A DNA stretch of 64,000 nt from Paenibacillus sp. GM2 (GTDB lineage Bacteria; Bacillota; Bacilli; Paenibacillales; Paenibacillaceae). Below are positions 50,223 to 58,026 of this stretch, piece by piece. Position 1 is the first letter of the stretch. Each line of letters opens with the position of its first letter. The notes beneath the pieces are model-generated. The model had not been told where the DNA came from and searched no databases. It saw nothing but the letters and a program-made list of their open reading frames with translations. Location: positions 2,065,140 to 2,129,139 of the forward strand of contig NZ_LN831279.1 in the NCBI RefSeq assembly GCF_900069005.2. The letters are read 5' to 3'. The position numbers and the translations under genes were made by a program.

Positions 50223-50645
50223 CTAATATACACTTGGGCAATCTTCGCCGGAAGGAGCAAAGAAGCAGTGGGCTTTGAATCTTCCGGTATTCTGCTGGTT
50301 ATACCAGGTAGCCGGACAATCTCCGGCTGGTCTGAAGAACCATAATGCGTTGCTGGCTGGCCAAGTCCTCTCACCGTTAATCGCTCTCTGGGCCAGACGG
50401 ATATCCCGATCGCGCGCTCTTTGATAGAAGTAGCCTTTTTGCGTTGCCTCGAAGCCGCCAGGTGATTGAAACACCATATCGTCCATACTGCGGATATTTT
50501 TGAAATCAAGGCAATCGCCAAGAATCCGATTCACGCCTACGTTCCCTACCATGAGCATTCCGAGCTCGCCTTCGCCTTCGGCCTCAGCGCGAATCAATCT
50601 TGCCAGGAGACTGACATCTGAGGAGTTCGTTTTTATGACTGCCAC
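50223..50645 (-). CDS. cwlJ: Spore cortex-lytic cell wall hydrolase CwlJ
   Basis: A 140-residue hydrolase_2 (SleB-type) domain protein without signal peptide, as in Bacillus CwlJ. Conserved: ARLIRAEAEGEGELGMLMV with catalytic Glu, GYFYQRARDRD, INGERTWPASNALWFFRP and GDCPATWYNQ. It degrades cortex during germination, triggered by Ca-DPA, and depends on GerQ encoded next. GTG at 50645 is the start, 6 bases after AAAGGGGGG and matching the family N-terminus; the frame to 50666 is non-coding extension. Confidence 0.93.
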   Translation of the reverse strand: MAVIKTNSSDVSLLARLIRAEAEGEGELGMLMVGNVGVNRILGDCLDFKNIRSMDDMVFQSPGGFEATQKGYFYQRARDRDIRLAQRAINGERTWPASNALWFFRPAGDCPATWYNQQNTGRFKAHCFFAPSGEDCPSVY

Positions 50646-50764
50646 GTACCGCCCCCCTTTCCTCACTTCTCAACGCTATATCGTATGTGCAGGAGCCTAT
50701 ATTGGTGCAACAATATAGAAGAATATGATGGCAAAGACATCGATCCACTAAAAATCATATTCGC

Positions 50765-50792
50765 GCTGTATGCGATTTCAATTTTGAATATT
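50765..50792 (-). promoter_or_regulatory. Candidate sigma-E promoter of cwlJ-gerQ
   Basis: Minus strand AATATT (50792-50787), 14-base spacer, CATACAGC (50772-50765), close to the sigma-E consensus (ATATT / CATACANT). In B. subtilis cwlJ is sigma-E dependent. The start codon is about 110 bases downstream. Confidence 0.55.
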
Positions 50793-50920
50793 TCGTGTCT
50801 ATTTCTATGGACGCGCTTACATGAATAGCATATACTGTAAATGAATATGGATAAAATACAGCACTTCATATGCGTACTCACCCAGAGCTCCTTCCATAAC
50901 ACCTTTTAGGAGGTTCTCAC

Positions 50921-52237
50921 ATGAAAATCGCGATCATTGGCGGTGGACTTGCCGGCTTAACTGCCGCCGCTTACTTATCCAACAGTCCAGACACCGAAGG
51001 TACGGTGTTCGAACGCAGCCCGCAAATCGGCGGACGAGCGTTCACTTATGAGAAATCGGGTTTTACATTGAATTTTGGGGCACATGCGGTTTACGGAATC
51101 GACAGACACACGCTGCATAATATGGAGAATGAGCTGGGTCTTCAGTTCCAGAGCAAGCAGGTCGATAAGCGCAAAGTAGTGTATGCCAAGCATGAGGCTC
51201 TCACGCCGGCTCCACTCGACTTTGTTAATATTATGAAGACTGATGTACTCAGCAAGCGGGAAAAAGTCAGGTTCATTACTGAAATTGCTGCCGTAATCGG
51301 GCATCTCCATCAATTGAAGAACCACCGCACATTGGGAGAGTATCTGGATCACACGAATGCATCCCAGGACGTCAAAGAACTATGGGAGCATCTGGTCTGC
51401 TCCAACTTCTTCATCAGTCCAGAGGATGCTCGCCAAGTATCCGGCGAAGTCATCGCTGATTATTATCACAATTTATTCCTCTCCGGCAGGCCGGTAAGCT
51501 ACATCCTAGGCAGTTGGTCCTCCATTACCAATCAGCTTCGCGGTAAAGTCGAAGCGAATGAGAAGTGGAATATTGCTCTCAAGGAGCCTGTTGAATCCAT
51601 TCGGATGGAGAATGGCAAGTACATTCTGAACACCAAGAGCCGGGAAGCACTTGAGTTCGACCGAGTTGTTATGGCGATGCCGGTTCAGCAAATCGCCAAG
51701 CTGCTTGAGACCACATCCTGGAATCAAGCATTCGAGCCGTACAAGAACAACACGCCAAATGAGGTACTAGTATATGATATAGGCCTCTCCACAGTGGTCT
51801 CGCGACCGTTCCATTATATTAGCGATATGGACAACAAGCTGTTCATCAGTGATGTGTCGGCCACCGACCATACCGTGGCTCCATCCGGTGGGCAGTTATT
51901 GCAAGGCATCGCTTATCTAAATGATGACTCCTTAAGCGAGGAAGAGAAGAAGCAGTACCTGGATAACAAGGTCCAGCAAATGGAGAAGCTGTTCGATACG
52001 TATTATCCGGGCTGGCGTGAGGTCACCGAAGTCAAGCGGATGTCGAAGAAAGCTATGGTATCCAGCGTCAAAAATATCGTTACGAATCGAATGTTGCCGC
52101 TTCAGCTTCCGGATGTGCCTTTCTTCTTCTGCGGTGACGGTTGCGAAGGCAAAGGGGAATTGGCGGAACGCGCCTTCTCCAGCGGCAGGTCGGTAGCCAA
52201 GCTGCTCCTGTCCCGGACCGAATCTTTAGCGCACTAA
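50921..52237 (+). CDS. FAD-dependent oxidoreductase (phytoene desaturase/amine oxidase-like)
   Basis: A 438-residue flavoprotein starting MKIAIIGGGLAGLTAAAYL with the GxGxxG dinucleotide motif and the FERSPQIGGRAFTYEKSGF second FAD contact. The C-terminal FAD motif is FFFCGDGCEGKGELAERAF followed by SSGRSVAKLLL. Carotenoid desaturase-like NAD(P)-binding proteins have this layout, but no carotenoid genes are nearby, so substrate is open. ATG 50921 has AGGAGG. Divergent from cwlJ and ended by a strong terminator. Confidence 0.85.
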   Translation: MKIAIIGGGLAGLTAAAYLSNSPDTEGTVFERSPQIGGRAFTYEKSGFTLNFGAHAVYGIDRHTLHNMENELGLQFQSKQVDKRKVVYAKHEALTPAPLDFVNIMKTDVLSKREKVRFITEIAAVIGHLHQLKNHRTLGEYLDHTNASQDVKELWEHLVCSNFFISPEDARQVSGEVIADYYHNLFLSGRPVSYILGSWSSITNQLRGKVEANEKWNIALKEPVESIRMENGKYILNTKSREALEFDRVVMAMPVQQIAKLLETTSWNQAFEPYKNNTPNEVLVYDIGLSTVVSRPFHYISDMDNKLFISDVSATDHTVAPSGGQLLQGIAYLNDDSLSEEEKKQYLDNKVQQMEKLFDTYYPGWREVTEVKRMSKKAMVSSVKNIVTNRMLPLQLPDVPFFFCGDGCEGKGELAERAFSSGRSVAKLLLSRTESLAH

Positions 52238-52270
52238 TCAAGTCTTATCTATTATATATAGGCATACAAC

Positions 52271-52297
52271 AAGAGCTGTCCGCCCAGGACAGCTCTT
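52271..52297. terminator. Bidirectional terminator
   Basis: Perfect 11-bp stem AAGAGCTGTCC/GGACAGCTCTT with loop GCCCA between convergent genes. Confidence 0.75.
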
Positions 52298-52319
52298 AGC
52301 ATTCTTGTACTATGAGGCC

Positions 52320-52715
52320 TTAATACTCATGAAGTCCGCGATAGGTTCGACCAAGACGTTCAAATCCATAGTAACGACTGCCTTGGAACGTCAGCTTTCC
52401 TTCGTCTCCTTCTGAGCATTGGCCATATTCCTGCCCGCTTACTACAAATTCAAGACGGTCCCCGCTCTCAACCTCAAAAGTAACGAAATACTTCGTATCC
52501 GAGCGATTCACGGACGTCTCCGTATCATGCCTGTGAGATACCTCGGTCCGTTTGCCCACGATCACTGAAGTCACACTTAGTACAGGCTGTCGGTTATTAG
52601 CAAAATAACGTCTAATTCCACTCGCCGATGTCAGGAGAATCACCCCAAAGATGACGACGAGAAAGATCGGAAAAGCGGTATTCATTACCCCCAGCATTTC
52701 AGCCCATGATTCCAT
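52320..52715 (-). CDS. DUF2500 family membrane-anchored protein
   Basis: A 131-residue protein with one N-terminal transmembrane helix (AFPIFLVVIFGVILLTSAS, about residues 14-32) and a beta-rich extracellular or cytoplasmic domain typical of DUF2500: SVIVGKRTEVSHRHDTE, TKYFVTFEVESGDRLEF and a C-terminal GKLTFQGSRYYGFER. Function unknown. ATG at 52715 follows GGAGGGAG. Confidence 0.82.
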   Translation of the reverse strand: MESWAEMLGVMNTAFPIFLVVIFGVILLTSASGIRRYFANNRQPVLSVTSVIVGKRTEVSHRHDTETSVNRSDTKYFVTFEVESGDRLEFVVSGQEYGQCSEGDEGKLTFQGSRYYGFERLGRTYRGLHEY

Positions 52716-52859
52716 TCTTCTCCCTCCTAAGATCCAACTCGAGCGGTGTCTTCGCGAGCCCTTTGAAGCCCTGTCTTTTTTATGTATATGCCGTCTTACT
52801 TAAAACTTGATATTTGCAAATGTAGGAAAATATGAGATCTTGTCCTAAAATAACAGCAA

Positions 52860-52893
52860 AAGCCCCCGATTCCTTTTTGGAATCGGAGGCTAT
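52860..52893 (-). terminator. Terminator after the cysteine-rich small gene
   Basis: Arms AGCCCCCGATTCC/GGAATCGGAGGCT (one mismatch), followed on the minus strand by TTTTGCTG. Confidence 0.65.
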
Positions 52894-52917
52894 ATTTCGA
52901 TCGTTTGGCTTATAGAG

Positions 52918-53103
52918 TTATGCATAGTACATTTGCAGAAGTTGACGTGTTTCTTCGGCACCGTCATGTTCTGCTTCCAACATCCCTTTCTTGGCCCAGC
53001 AATCCTGGCAAGCTTCTTCTGTCGTACACAGATGAGCGTCTTCACAAGTATAGCAGAATTGCAGATAATTGCGGGTAGTTTGCTCTTGGTTCATGGTTTT
53101 CAT
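52918..53103 (-). CDS. 61-residue cysteine-rich protein
   Basis: ATG at 53103 has AGGAG about 10 bases upstream. The product has five cysteines in a symmetrical C-x2-C-x5-C-x5-C-x2-C layout (FCYTCEDAHLC, then CQDCW), followed by an acidic helix ending LLQMYYA. No signal peptide. Such spacing could hold zinc or an Fe-S cluster. It is a single-gene transcript with its own terminator, and its upstream region contains a Fnr-type palindrome at the position for activation. Not a family I recognise. Confidence 0.75.
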   Translation of the reverse strand: MKTMNQEQTTRNYLQFCYTCEDAHLCTTEEACQDCWAKKGMLEAEHDGAEETRQLLQMYYA

Positions 53104-53172
53104 GATTACTCACTCCTAAGTTTCATTTTCGTTAGAGTCTCTCTTGTTATTTCTGTTCCTCTTTACAAGTTA

Positions 53173-53178
53173 AATATA
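53173..53178 (-). promoter_or_regulatory. -10 box of the cysteine-rich small gene
   Basis: TATATT on the minus strand, giving a start near 53166 and a leader of about 62 bases. No good -35, as expected for an activator-dependent promoter. Confidence 0.5.
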
Positions 53179-53199
53179 TCACAAAGTTTCAGGTCAACA

Positions 53200-53215
53200 T
53201 GTGATTATTTTCACA
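53200..53215. promoter_or_regulatory. Candidate Fnr box (or Rex-like site)
   Basis: Perfect TGTGA-N6-TCACA palindrome centred between 53207 and 53208, which is -41.5 from the start predicted by the -10 at 53173. Two further TTGTGA half-sites flank it. Confidence 0.6.
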
Positions 53216-53275
53216 ATATTAGAAATATCACAAATTCTTTTTATTCAATTTCTCCTCTACTTACTGGCCCTATAA

Positions 53276-53311
53276 AAAAAGCCGGCATGTGCTACAGCAC
53301 GCGCCAGCTTC
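53276..53311 (-). terminator. Terminator of the YCF48-type gene
   Basis: Long GC-rich stem AAGCTGGCGCGTGCT/AGCACATGCCGGCTT (minus strand) then seven T; it overlaps the stop codon region. Confidence 0.7.
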
Positions 53312-54581
53312 TTCCCCCATCCGAAGTCTGCATAAGCAGTGAGCGTTTCCCGTCACTCTTGGCCACAAGCAGCCAGCCGAACTTCGCCGTGAAAAATTGC
53401 AATTTTACCACTTGATTGTATGCTAAATCCGTCATCACATCATGCAGCTTCCCGTTAACCGGCAATGCGGTCCAGGTCATTCCTTGATTCGTTGTGTGGT
53501 ATACCGCACCGTTACGAATATTCCAGCCTTCCAGGCTATTGAGGAAGAATGGGGCAGCTCCCTTATTCGTCTCCGTAATCCAATCGATATCAAATGGAGC
53601 ATAGGTCCAGGTCTTCCCGCCATCCGTTGTAAAATATCCGTTATACTTCACAGCATCATCCCGTGAGCATCCCACCGGAATCCAGCCGATATCCGAATTA
53701 TTGAAGAAAGTAGGCGCCCCCGTCAGAAAACCGGAACAATTCTTATACTTACTCATATCGAAGAATTGATCGCTCTTATTCCAGGAGGTTCCCCCGTTCC
53801 TCGTCACATAAAGCTCCGGATGTCCGAACTCCACCGCACTAATGTATCCCAGCTTGTCGTTTGAGAATGTCATGGATACGGAGTTGCTCTGAATTGGCGT
53901 TGAATTCGTGGCCTCAGGCCCTGTCGGGAACAATGGAGAACTCATTACCTTCTTCCAGCTTGCTCCGCCATTATTGGTTAAATACAGCGTTTTCGTTGTA
54001 TCGTTCTTTTGACTGTTATCAATCGTTAAGATCCAGCCCCGGTCCTCACTAATAAAGAATACGGAAGCAACCTCATTTGCCTTGGGCAAAGAGGTCATCT
54101 TCCAGGTAATTCCCCCATCAATCGTCCGAAGCACAATGGCCTCGCCGGACTCGCTAAAATTACGGATAATCCAGCCGTGGGTCGGACTCACAAAATAAAT
54201 GTCTTTCCCATATTGGGGATTGCTGGAGAATAACACCGACGTTGCTGGAGATATGTTGGTCCAAGTTTCACCGCTGTCATTTGTCATGTACAGACGAAGT
54301 TCACTGCGGGTTGTTCCCCAAGCAAGGCCCGTGGAATCCCCCAGCAGCTGAAAATCCGTCAACCTAGTCTGAATCTCATATTTTTGTGTCTCATTAGCAG
54401 GACTATTCGCAGCCGGTTTATTTCCTACGGAATCCATATTAATAACAGTCAAGGTTTGTCCTTCTTCAGAAAGCTCACCCGCTTGATCCTTAGGATCAAC
54501 TGCAGGCGCTTGGGAAGAACAGGCAGTCAGCAGCATGCCCGCTACTGTGACAATCACGATTAACGTATACCACCTTCTCAA
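53292..54581 (-). CDS. YCF48/BNR-repeat beta-propeller lipoprotein
   Basis: A 429-residue exported lipoprotein: lipobox AGMLLTACSSQ, then a linker of about 45 residues, then a beta-propeller with repeated Asp-box-like turns (SGETWTNI, GGITWKMT, GGASWKKV, GGTSWNKS, GGKTWTYA, QGMTWTAL, GGRSWRVL), each followed by a GW-type strand. Related proteins are annotated as photosystem II assembly factor-like (YCF48) or BNR proteins; in Bacillota their function is unknown, probably binding at the cell surface. The start is TTG 54581, 9 bases after GCGAGG. Confidence 0.83.
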   Translation of the reverse strand: MRRWYTLIVIVTVAGMLLTACSSQAPAVDPKDQAGELSEEGQTLTVINMDSVGNKPAANSPANETQKYEIQTRLTDFQLLGDSTGLAWGTTRSELRLYMTNDSGETWTNISPATSVLFSSNPQYGKDIYFVSPTHGWIIRNFSESGEAIVLRTIDGGITWKMTSLPKANEVASVFFISEDRGWILTIDNSQKNDTTKTLYLTNNGGASWKKVMSSPLFPTGPEATNSTPIQSNSVSMTFSNDKLGYISAVEFGHPELYVTRNGGTSWNKSDQFFDMSKYKNCSGFLTGAPTFFNNSDIGWIPVGCSRDDAVKYNGYFTTDGGKTWTYAPFDIDWITETNKGAAPFFLNSLEGWNIRNGAVYHTTNQGMTWTALPVNGKLHDVMTDLAYNQVVKLQFFTAKFGWLLVAKSDGKRSLLMQTSDGGRSWRVL

Positions 54582-54702
54582 GAACTAAAACCTCGCTTTC
54601 ACATCTCGTTCATTCCAATCATTATACTATATGATTTCTCTCCAGGACTCTTTCATTTCTCACTAAGCTTAATTATTGAGCTATTACGGCTTTACAAGCT
54701 AA

Positions 54703-55809
54703 TTACAATCTATTGTCTTTGGCAAAATTCACCGAGAAATGTTGATCAGGCTTATAGACGGCAAAGGTATAACCTTTACTTTTCAAATAGGAGATCACAT
54801 CCGGCAAAATCTTAACGGTCTGAGATCGTTCATGCATAAGAATGACTTCTCTGTCGCGATGAACCTGCTTCTTCACCTGCTGCAAAATTTTCTCAGGGTG
54901 TTTCGAATAACTCCAGTCCATGGAATCAACCGTCCAATCCCACATTTTGAAGCCAGCATCAACGATATCATCACGGAATTTCTTATCAATCATTGGCGCA
55001 CTTCCGTAAGGAGCACGGATCAGCCATGGCGGCGTTCCAATAATCTCCTCCATCATTCCTTGTTCCTTCTGGAACTCCTTAATGAAGGGACCACTGCCAT
55101 GATCATACAGCTTCTTCTTATCATGAGTCATACTATGCATACCGATATAATTGCCTGCCTCATACGCCTTCTTTACTGCTTTCTCATTGCCTGACAAATT
55201 CCCGCCGACCATAAAGAAAGTAGCATGAATCCCGTTATCATTAAGTATTTTGACAATCTGTGATGTAAACTTGCCGGGACCATCGTCAAACGTTAAGTAG
55301 ATCACTTTCTTAGCGTTATTTTGATCATCCTTCTCCACCGGCTTCTTCGAAGCATCGTTGTTCTTATCTGCCGGAGTCTGGTTCTTGCCTTGATCCTTAT
55401 CTGCCTGGGAGTCGTCCTTGCCGGAATCCTTAGGGTCTTGAGCCCCTTGACCTTGATCCTGTTCCTCCTGCTTGCCATGATCATCAGAATTCGTGTTAGA
55501 GGAAGGTTGGTCTGAATTTCCATCCTTATTTGAAGAATTATCAGCAGGGTTATCACCCTCTTGAACAGCTTCAGGTCCCGAGGAAGTGGAATTGTCCTTC
55601 TGACTTTCCAATTGAGGAGATACGACCGTAGCCGAGGAACCTGTCTTATCATTCATTAAACTCTTCGATGCAACTACAGATAAAATAATTGCAGCCGACG
55701 CCAAAATTATCGCGATAGTAACAATGGGCTTAATTCGACGTTTTCTCTTGTTTCTCGATTTTCTTGGTCTCATGATGACTGGATCTTGCGTGTTTCTGGA
55801 ATTAGACAT
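54703..55809 (-). CDS. Polysaccharide deacetylase (CE4, NodB domain), membrane-anchored
   Basis: A 368-residue protein: short basic cytoplasmic N-terminus, one helix at about residues 30-48, a low-complexity linker of about 110 residues rich in Ser, Asp, Asn, Lys and Gln, then a NodB domain. Catalytic motifs: TFDDGPG (general base and metal Asp), HSMTHD (metal His pair), RAPYGS (motif 3), WDWTVDSMDW (motif 4) and ILMHERSQT (motif 5). It removes acetyl groups from peptidoglycan or another wall sugar outside the membrane. Confidence 0.92.
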   Translation of the reverse strand: MSNSRNTQDPVIMRPRKSRNKRKRRIKPIVTIAIILASAAIILSVVASKSLMNDKTGSSATVVSPQLESQKDNSTSSGPEAVQEGDNPADNSSNKDGNSDQPSSNTNSDDHGKQEEQDQGQGAQDPKDSGKDDSQADKDQGKNQTPADKNNDASKKPVEKDDQNNAKKVIYLTFDDGPGKFTSQIVKILNDNGIHATFFMVGGNLSGNEKAVKKAYEAGNYIGMHSMTHDKKKLYDHGSGPFIKEFQKEQGMMEEIIGTPPWLIRAPYGSAPMIDKKFRDDIVDAGFKMWDWTVDSMDWSYSKHPEKILQQVKKQVHRDREVILMHERSQTVKILPDVISYLKSKGYTFAVYKPDQHFSVNFAKDNRL

Positions 55810-56162
55810 TCAATATCACCGCTGTTCCTATCTTTATTTATATTAACATTAATAGAATAATATATTTAACTTACGCCGTCCTTACAGAATGGTTACAATC
55901 TATTACGGCTAAGTAAGTATATCTGAATCACTAGCAGGCAGTCCTGCATAAAATGCGTCGTATTATGACATAAATAAACCATCACCAAGGATAACGAATC
56001 CATGTTGGCATATTTCTTTCGACAATATATATTAAAATTTTGTAGTTTAAATCATAACTTTTTGCTTCAAATTTAACCCATTTCATGTACAATGAATGAA
56101 GTACGATTTACCGGGTACATACATATATGTACTACTTATCGAGCCAATAAGGAGTGAAGATC
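55810..56162. other. Intergenic region before ldh
   Basis: AT-rich, no gene. It holds an imperfect inverted repeat ACTTACGCCGT/ACGGCTAAGT near 55870-55915, a TACAAT at about 56088 that may be the ldh -10, and a palindrome GTACATA-CATA-TATGTAC at 56115-56132, 31 bases before the ldh start, which may be an operator. No Rex box of the TTGTGA-N6-TCACAA type was seen. Confidence 0.45.
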
Positions 56163-57089
56163 ATGGAACCTAAAGTTTCTTCAAGTAAAGTCGTTATTAT
56201 CGGTACCGGTGCCGTTGGAGCAACCACCGCCTACACTTTATTGCTTCGGGAACGAGTATCAGAGCTGGTTCTGATTGACGCAAACAAAGAGAGAGCGTTA
56301 GGGGAAGCTCTTGATATGAACCACGGTCTGCCTTTTACAGGCGGCATGAAAATCTGGGCGGGCGATTACAGCGATTGCGCTGGCGCCGACATTATCGTCA
56401 TTGCAGCCGGAGCGTCCCAGCAGCCCGGCGAGACAAGAATCGACCTGTTGAAGCGCAATGCCCGTATTTTTGACAGCATCATCCAGAACATAGTGAAGTA
56501 CAATACCCATGGTATCATCCTTGTCGCTACGAACCCAGTGGATATTTTATCCTATGTATCCTTGAAGAAGAGCGGTTTCCCTTCCAACCGGGTCATTGGC
56601 TCCGGCACGCTGCTTGACAGCGCACGCTTCCGCTACCTGATCGGCGAGGCGAAGGAGATCAATCCGCGCAGTATTCATGCTCATATTATCGGGGAGCACG
56701 GGGATTCCGAATTGCCATTGTGGAGCCTAGCTAACGTAGCCGGGATCGATGTGGAATTCACAGATGAAGAGCGGGAAAGTATTTTCGAGAGCACCAAGAA
56801 TGCCGCCTATGAGATCATTAATGCAAAAGGGGCAACCTTCTATGCCATTGCCCTGGCGCTCGATCGGATCATCGTCTCTATTCTGAAGAATGAAGCTTCC
56901 GTCCTGAACGTCTCTACCCTGTTGAATGACTACAACGGAGTATCGGATGTATATCTTGGAGTACCTTGTATTGTAGACAGTACAGGAGTGCGAGAAGTGC
57001 TCGATCTTGAACTTAATGATGAAGAACTTGAGAAATTCCAAGCTTCAGCCAACAAACTCAAGGCCGCTATTGCCGAACTTGAACTGTAA
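56163..57089 (+). CDS. ldh: L-lactate dehydrogenase
   Basis: A 308-residue NAD-dependent LDH: VVIIGTGAVGATTAYTLL (Rossmann), IAAGASQQPGETR with substrate Arg, VATNPVDILSYV, SGTLLDSARFRYLIGE with Arg/Asp, and IIGEHGDSELPLWS with catalytic His. The Gln before PGETR (SQQPGET) marks lactate rather than malate specificity. It reduces pyruvate to lactate to regenerate NAD+ under low oxygen. ATG at 56163 has GGAG 8 bases upstream; a GTG at 56154 is in frame. Confidence 0.95.
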   Translation: MEPKVSSSKVVIIGTGAVGATTAYTLLLRERVSELVLIDANKERALGEALDMNHGLPFTGGMKIWAGDYSDCAGADIIVIAAGASQQPGETRIDLLKRNARIFDSIIQNIVKYNTHGIILVATNPVDILSYVSLKKSGFPSNRVIGSGTLLDSARFRYLIGEAKEINPRSIHAHIIGEHGDSELPLWSLANVAGIDVEFTDEERESIFESTKNAAYEIINAKGATFYAIALALDRIIVSILKNEASVLNVSTLLNDYNGVSDVYLGVPCIVDSTGVREVLDLELNDEELEKFQASANKLKAAIAELEL

Positions 57090-57095
57090 AATAAG

Positions 57096-57139
57096 AAAAG
57101 CAGCCAACATGCGGGTTAACCTGCGAATTGGCTGCTTTT
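57096..57139. terminator. Bidirectional terminator after ldh
   Basis: Twelve-base perfect arms AAAAGCAGCCAA/TTGGCTGCTTTT with an internal GCGGGTTAACCTGC stem; T-run on both sides. Serves ldh and the methyltransferase gene. Confidence 0.8.
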
Positions 57140-57157
57140 TTTAGTAAAACATGATAT

Positions 57158-57961
57158 TTATATTTTGGTTGCTTCGACGGATTGGAGATACATTTGCTGG
57201 TATTCACCCTGGCTCTGGACCCAAAGGCGGTAATCCCTCTCCGCTCTGGCCCGATCCTGCTCTGAGATATAACCATCCTGCACCATCTGCTTGCCTTTGA
57301 AATCAGCAACCTCAGCCCAGATCAGTGCTTTGTGGATAAAATCCGGATCTTGGCGTTGAGTGAATTCAAGTTGGGACAGAGATACGATATCGTTCAGTTC
57401 ACCGGTCCTCTCCATCAGCTCGGCCAAATGGTCGGCCATTTCATTATCCATCCCGGCATCTGAGCGCCAACTCAGGAAAGCATTGTAAAAACTTTGCATC
57501 GACGACGGAATCGGTGGACTCCATTCTATTCTATGATGGTTATAATCAAGTATGAGCAATTTTCCACCGCTTCGAACCCTTTTGACCATCTGTTCAATTG
57601 CCGTGTAAGGGCGGCTCAACCATTGCAACACCCTGGCAGAAGTCACGATATCAAATTGCTGTTCCAACGGAAGATCATAGATATCTCCGACTTCAAAGGA
57701 GATCCCCGCTGTTCCCTGCATTTCTGCTCTCGCTTTGGCAATCCAATCCGGATTGTTATCGATGCCAATGACTAAACCTTCCGGGCCAGTGATCTCTGCA
57801 ATTCCCCGCGTAATTGCTCCGGTTCCACAACCTATGTCCAGTACGCGCATTCCGGGTCTGATCAGCTCGGCCAGCCGCTTGTGTGAATCCGCCAGCGTAC
57901 GTGCGTCAATCACACCAGAATGATTTAATACCGCTCTTCTCTTTGCCGCTTCATCACTCAT
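57158..57961 (-). CDS. Class I SAM-dependent methyltransferase
   Basis: About 267 residues. Motif I VLDIGCGTGAITRGIAE, motif II acidic residue in VIGIDNNPDW, and the post-motif region FDIVTSARVLQWLSRPY are those of UbiE/Methyltransf_11-type small-molecule methyltransferases. The substrate cannot be inferred. ATG at 57961 is preferred; GTG at 57973 is a possible start. It follows leuA by about 65 bases and could be on the same transcript, since no terminator lies between. Confidence 0.83.
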   Translation of the reverse strand: MSDEAAKRRAVLNHSGVIDARTLADSHKRLAELIRPGMRVLDIGCGTGAITRGIAEITGPEGLVIGIDNNPDWIAKARAEMQGTAGISFEVGDIYDLPLEQQFDIVTSARVLQWLSRPYTAIEQMVKRVRSGGKLLILDYNHHRIEWSPPIPSSMQSFYNAFLSWRSDAGMDNEMADHLAELMERTGELNDIVSLSQLEFTQRQDPDFIHKALIWAEVADFKGKQMVQDGYISEQDRARAERDYRLWVQSQGEYQQMYLQSVEATKI

Positions 57962-58026
57962 GCATTCACCCACTTCCTCAGAAGTTGTTCAAAGTTCGCT
58001 TTGGAATAAGTAAACTGACCTTCTAT

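Noticed and set aside
53200-53215. Rex site as first choice
   Set aside because: The palindrome matches TGTGA-N6-TCACA perfectly, but the outer base on one side breaks the TTGTGA-N6-TCACAA Rex form, and the -41.5 position suits an activator better than a repressor.
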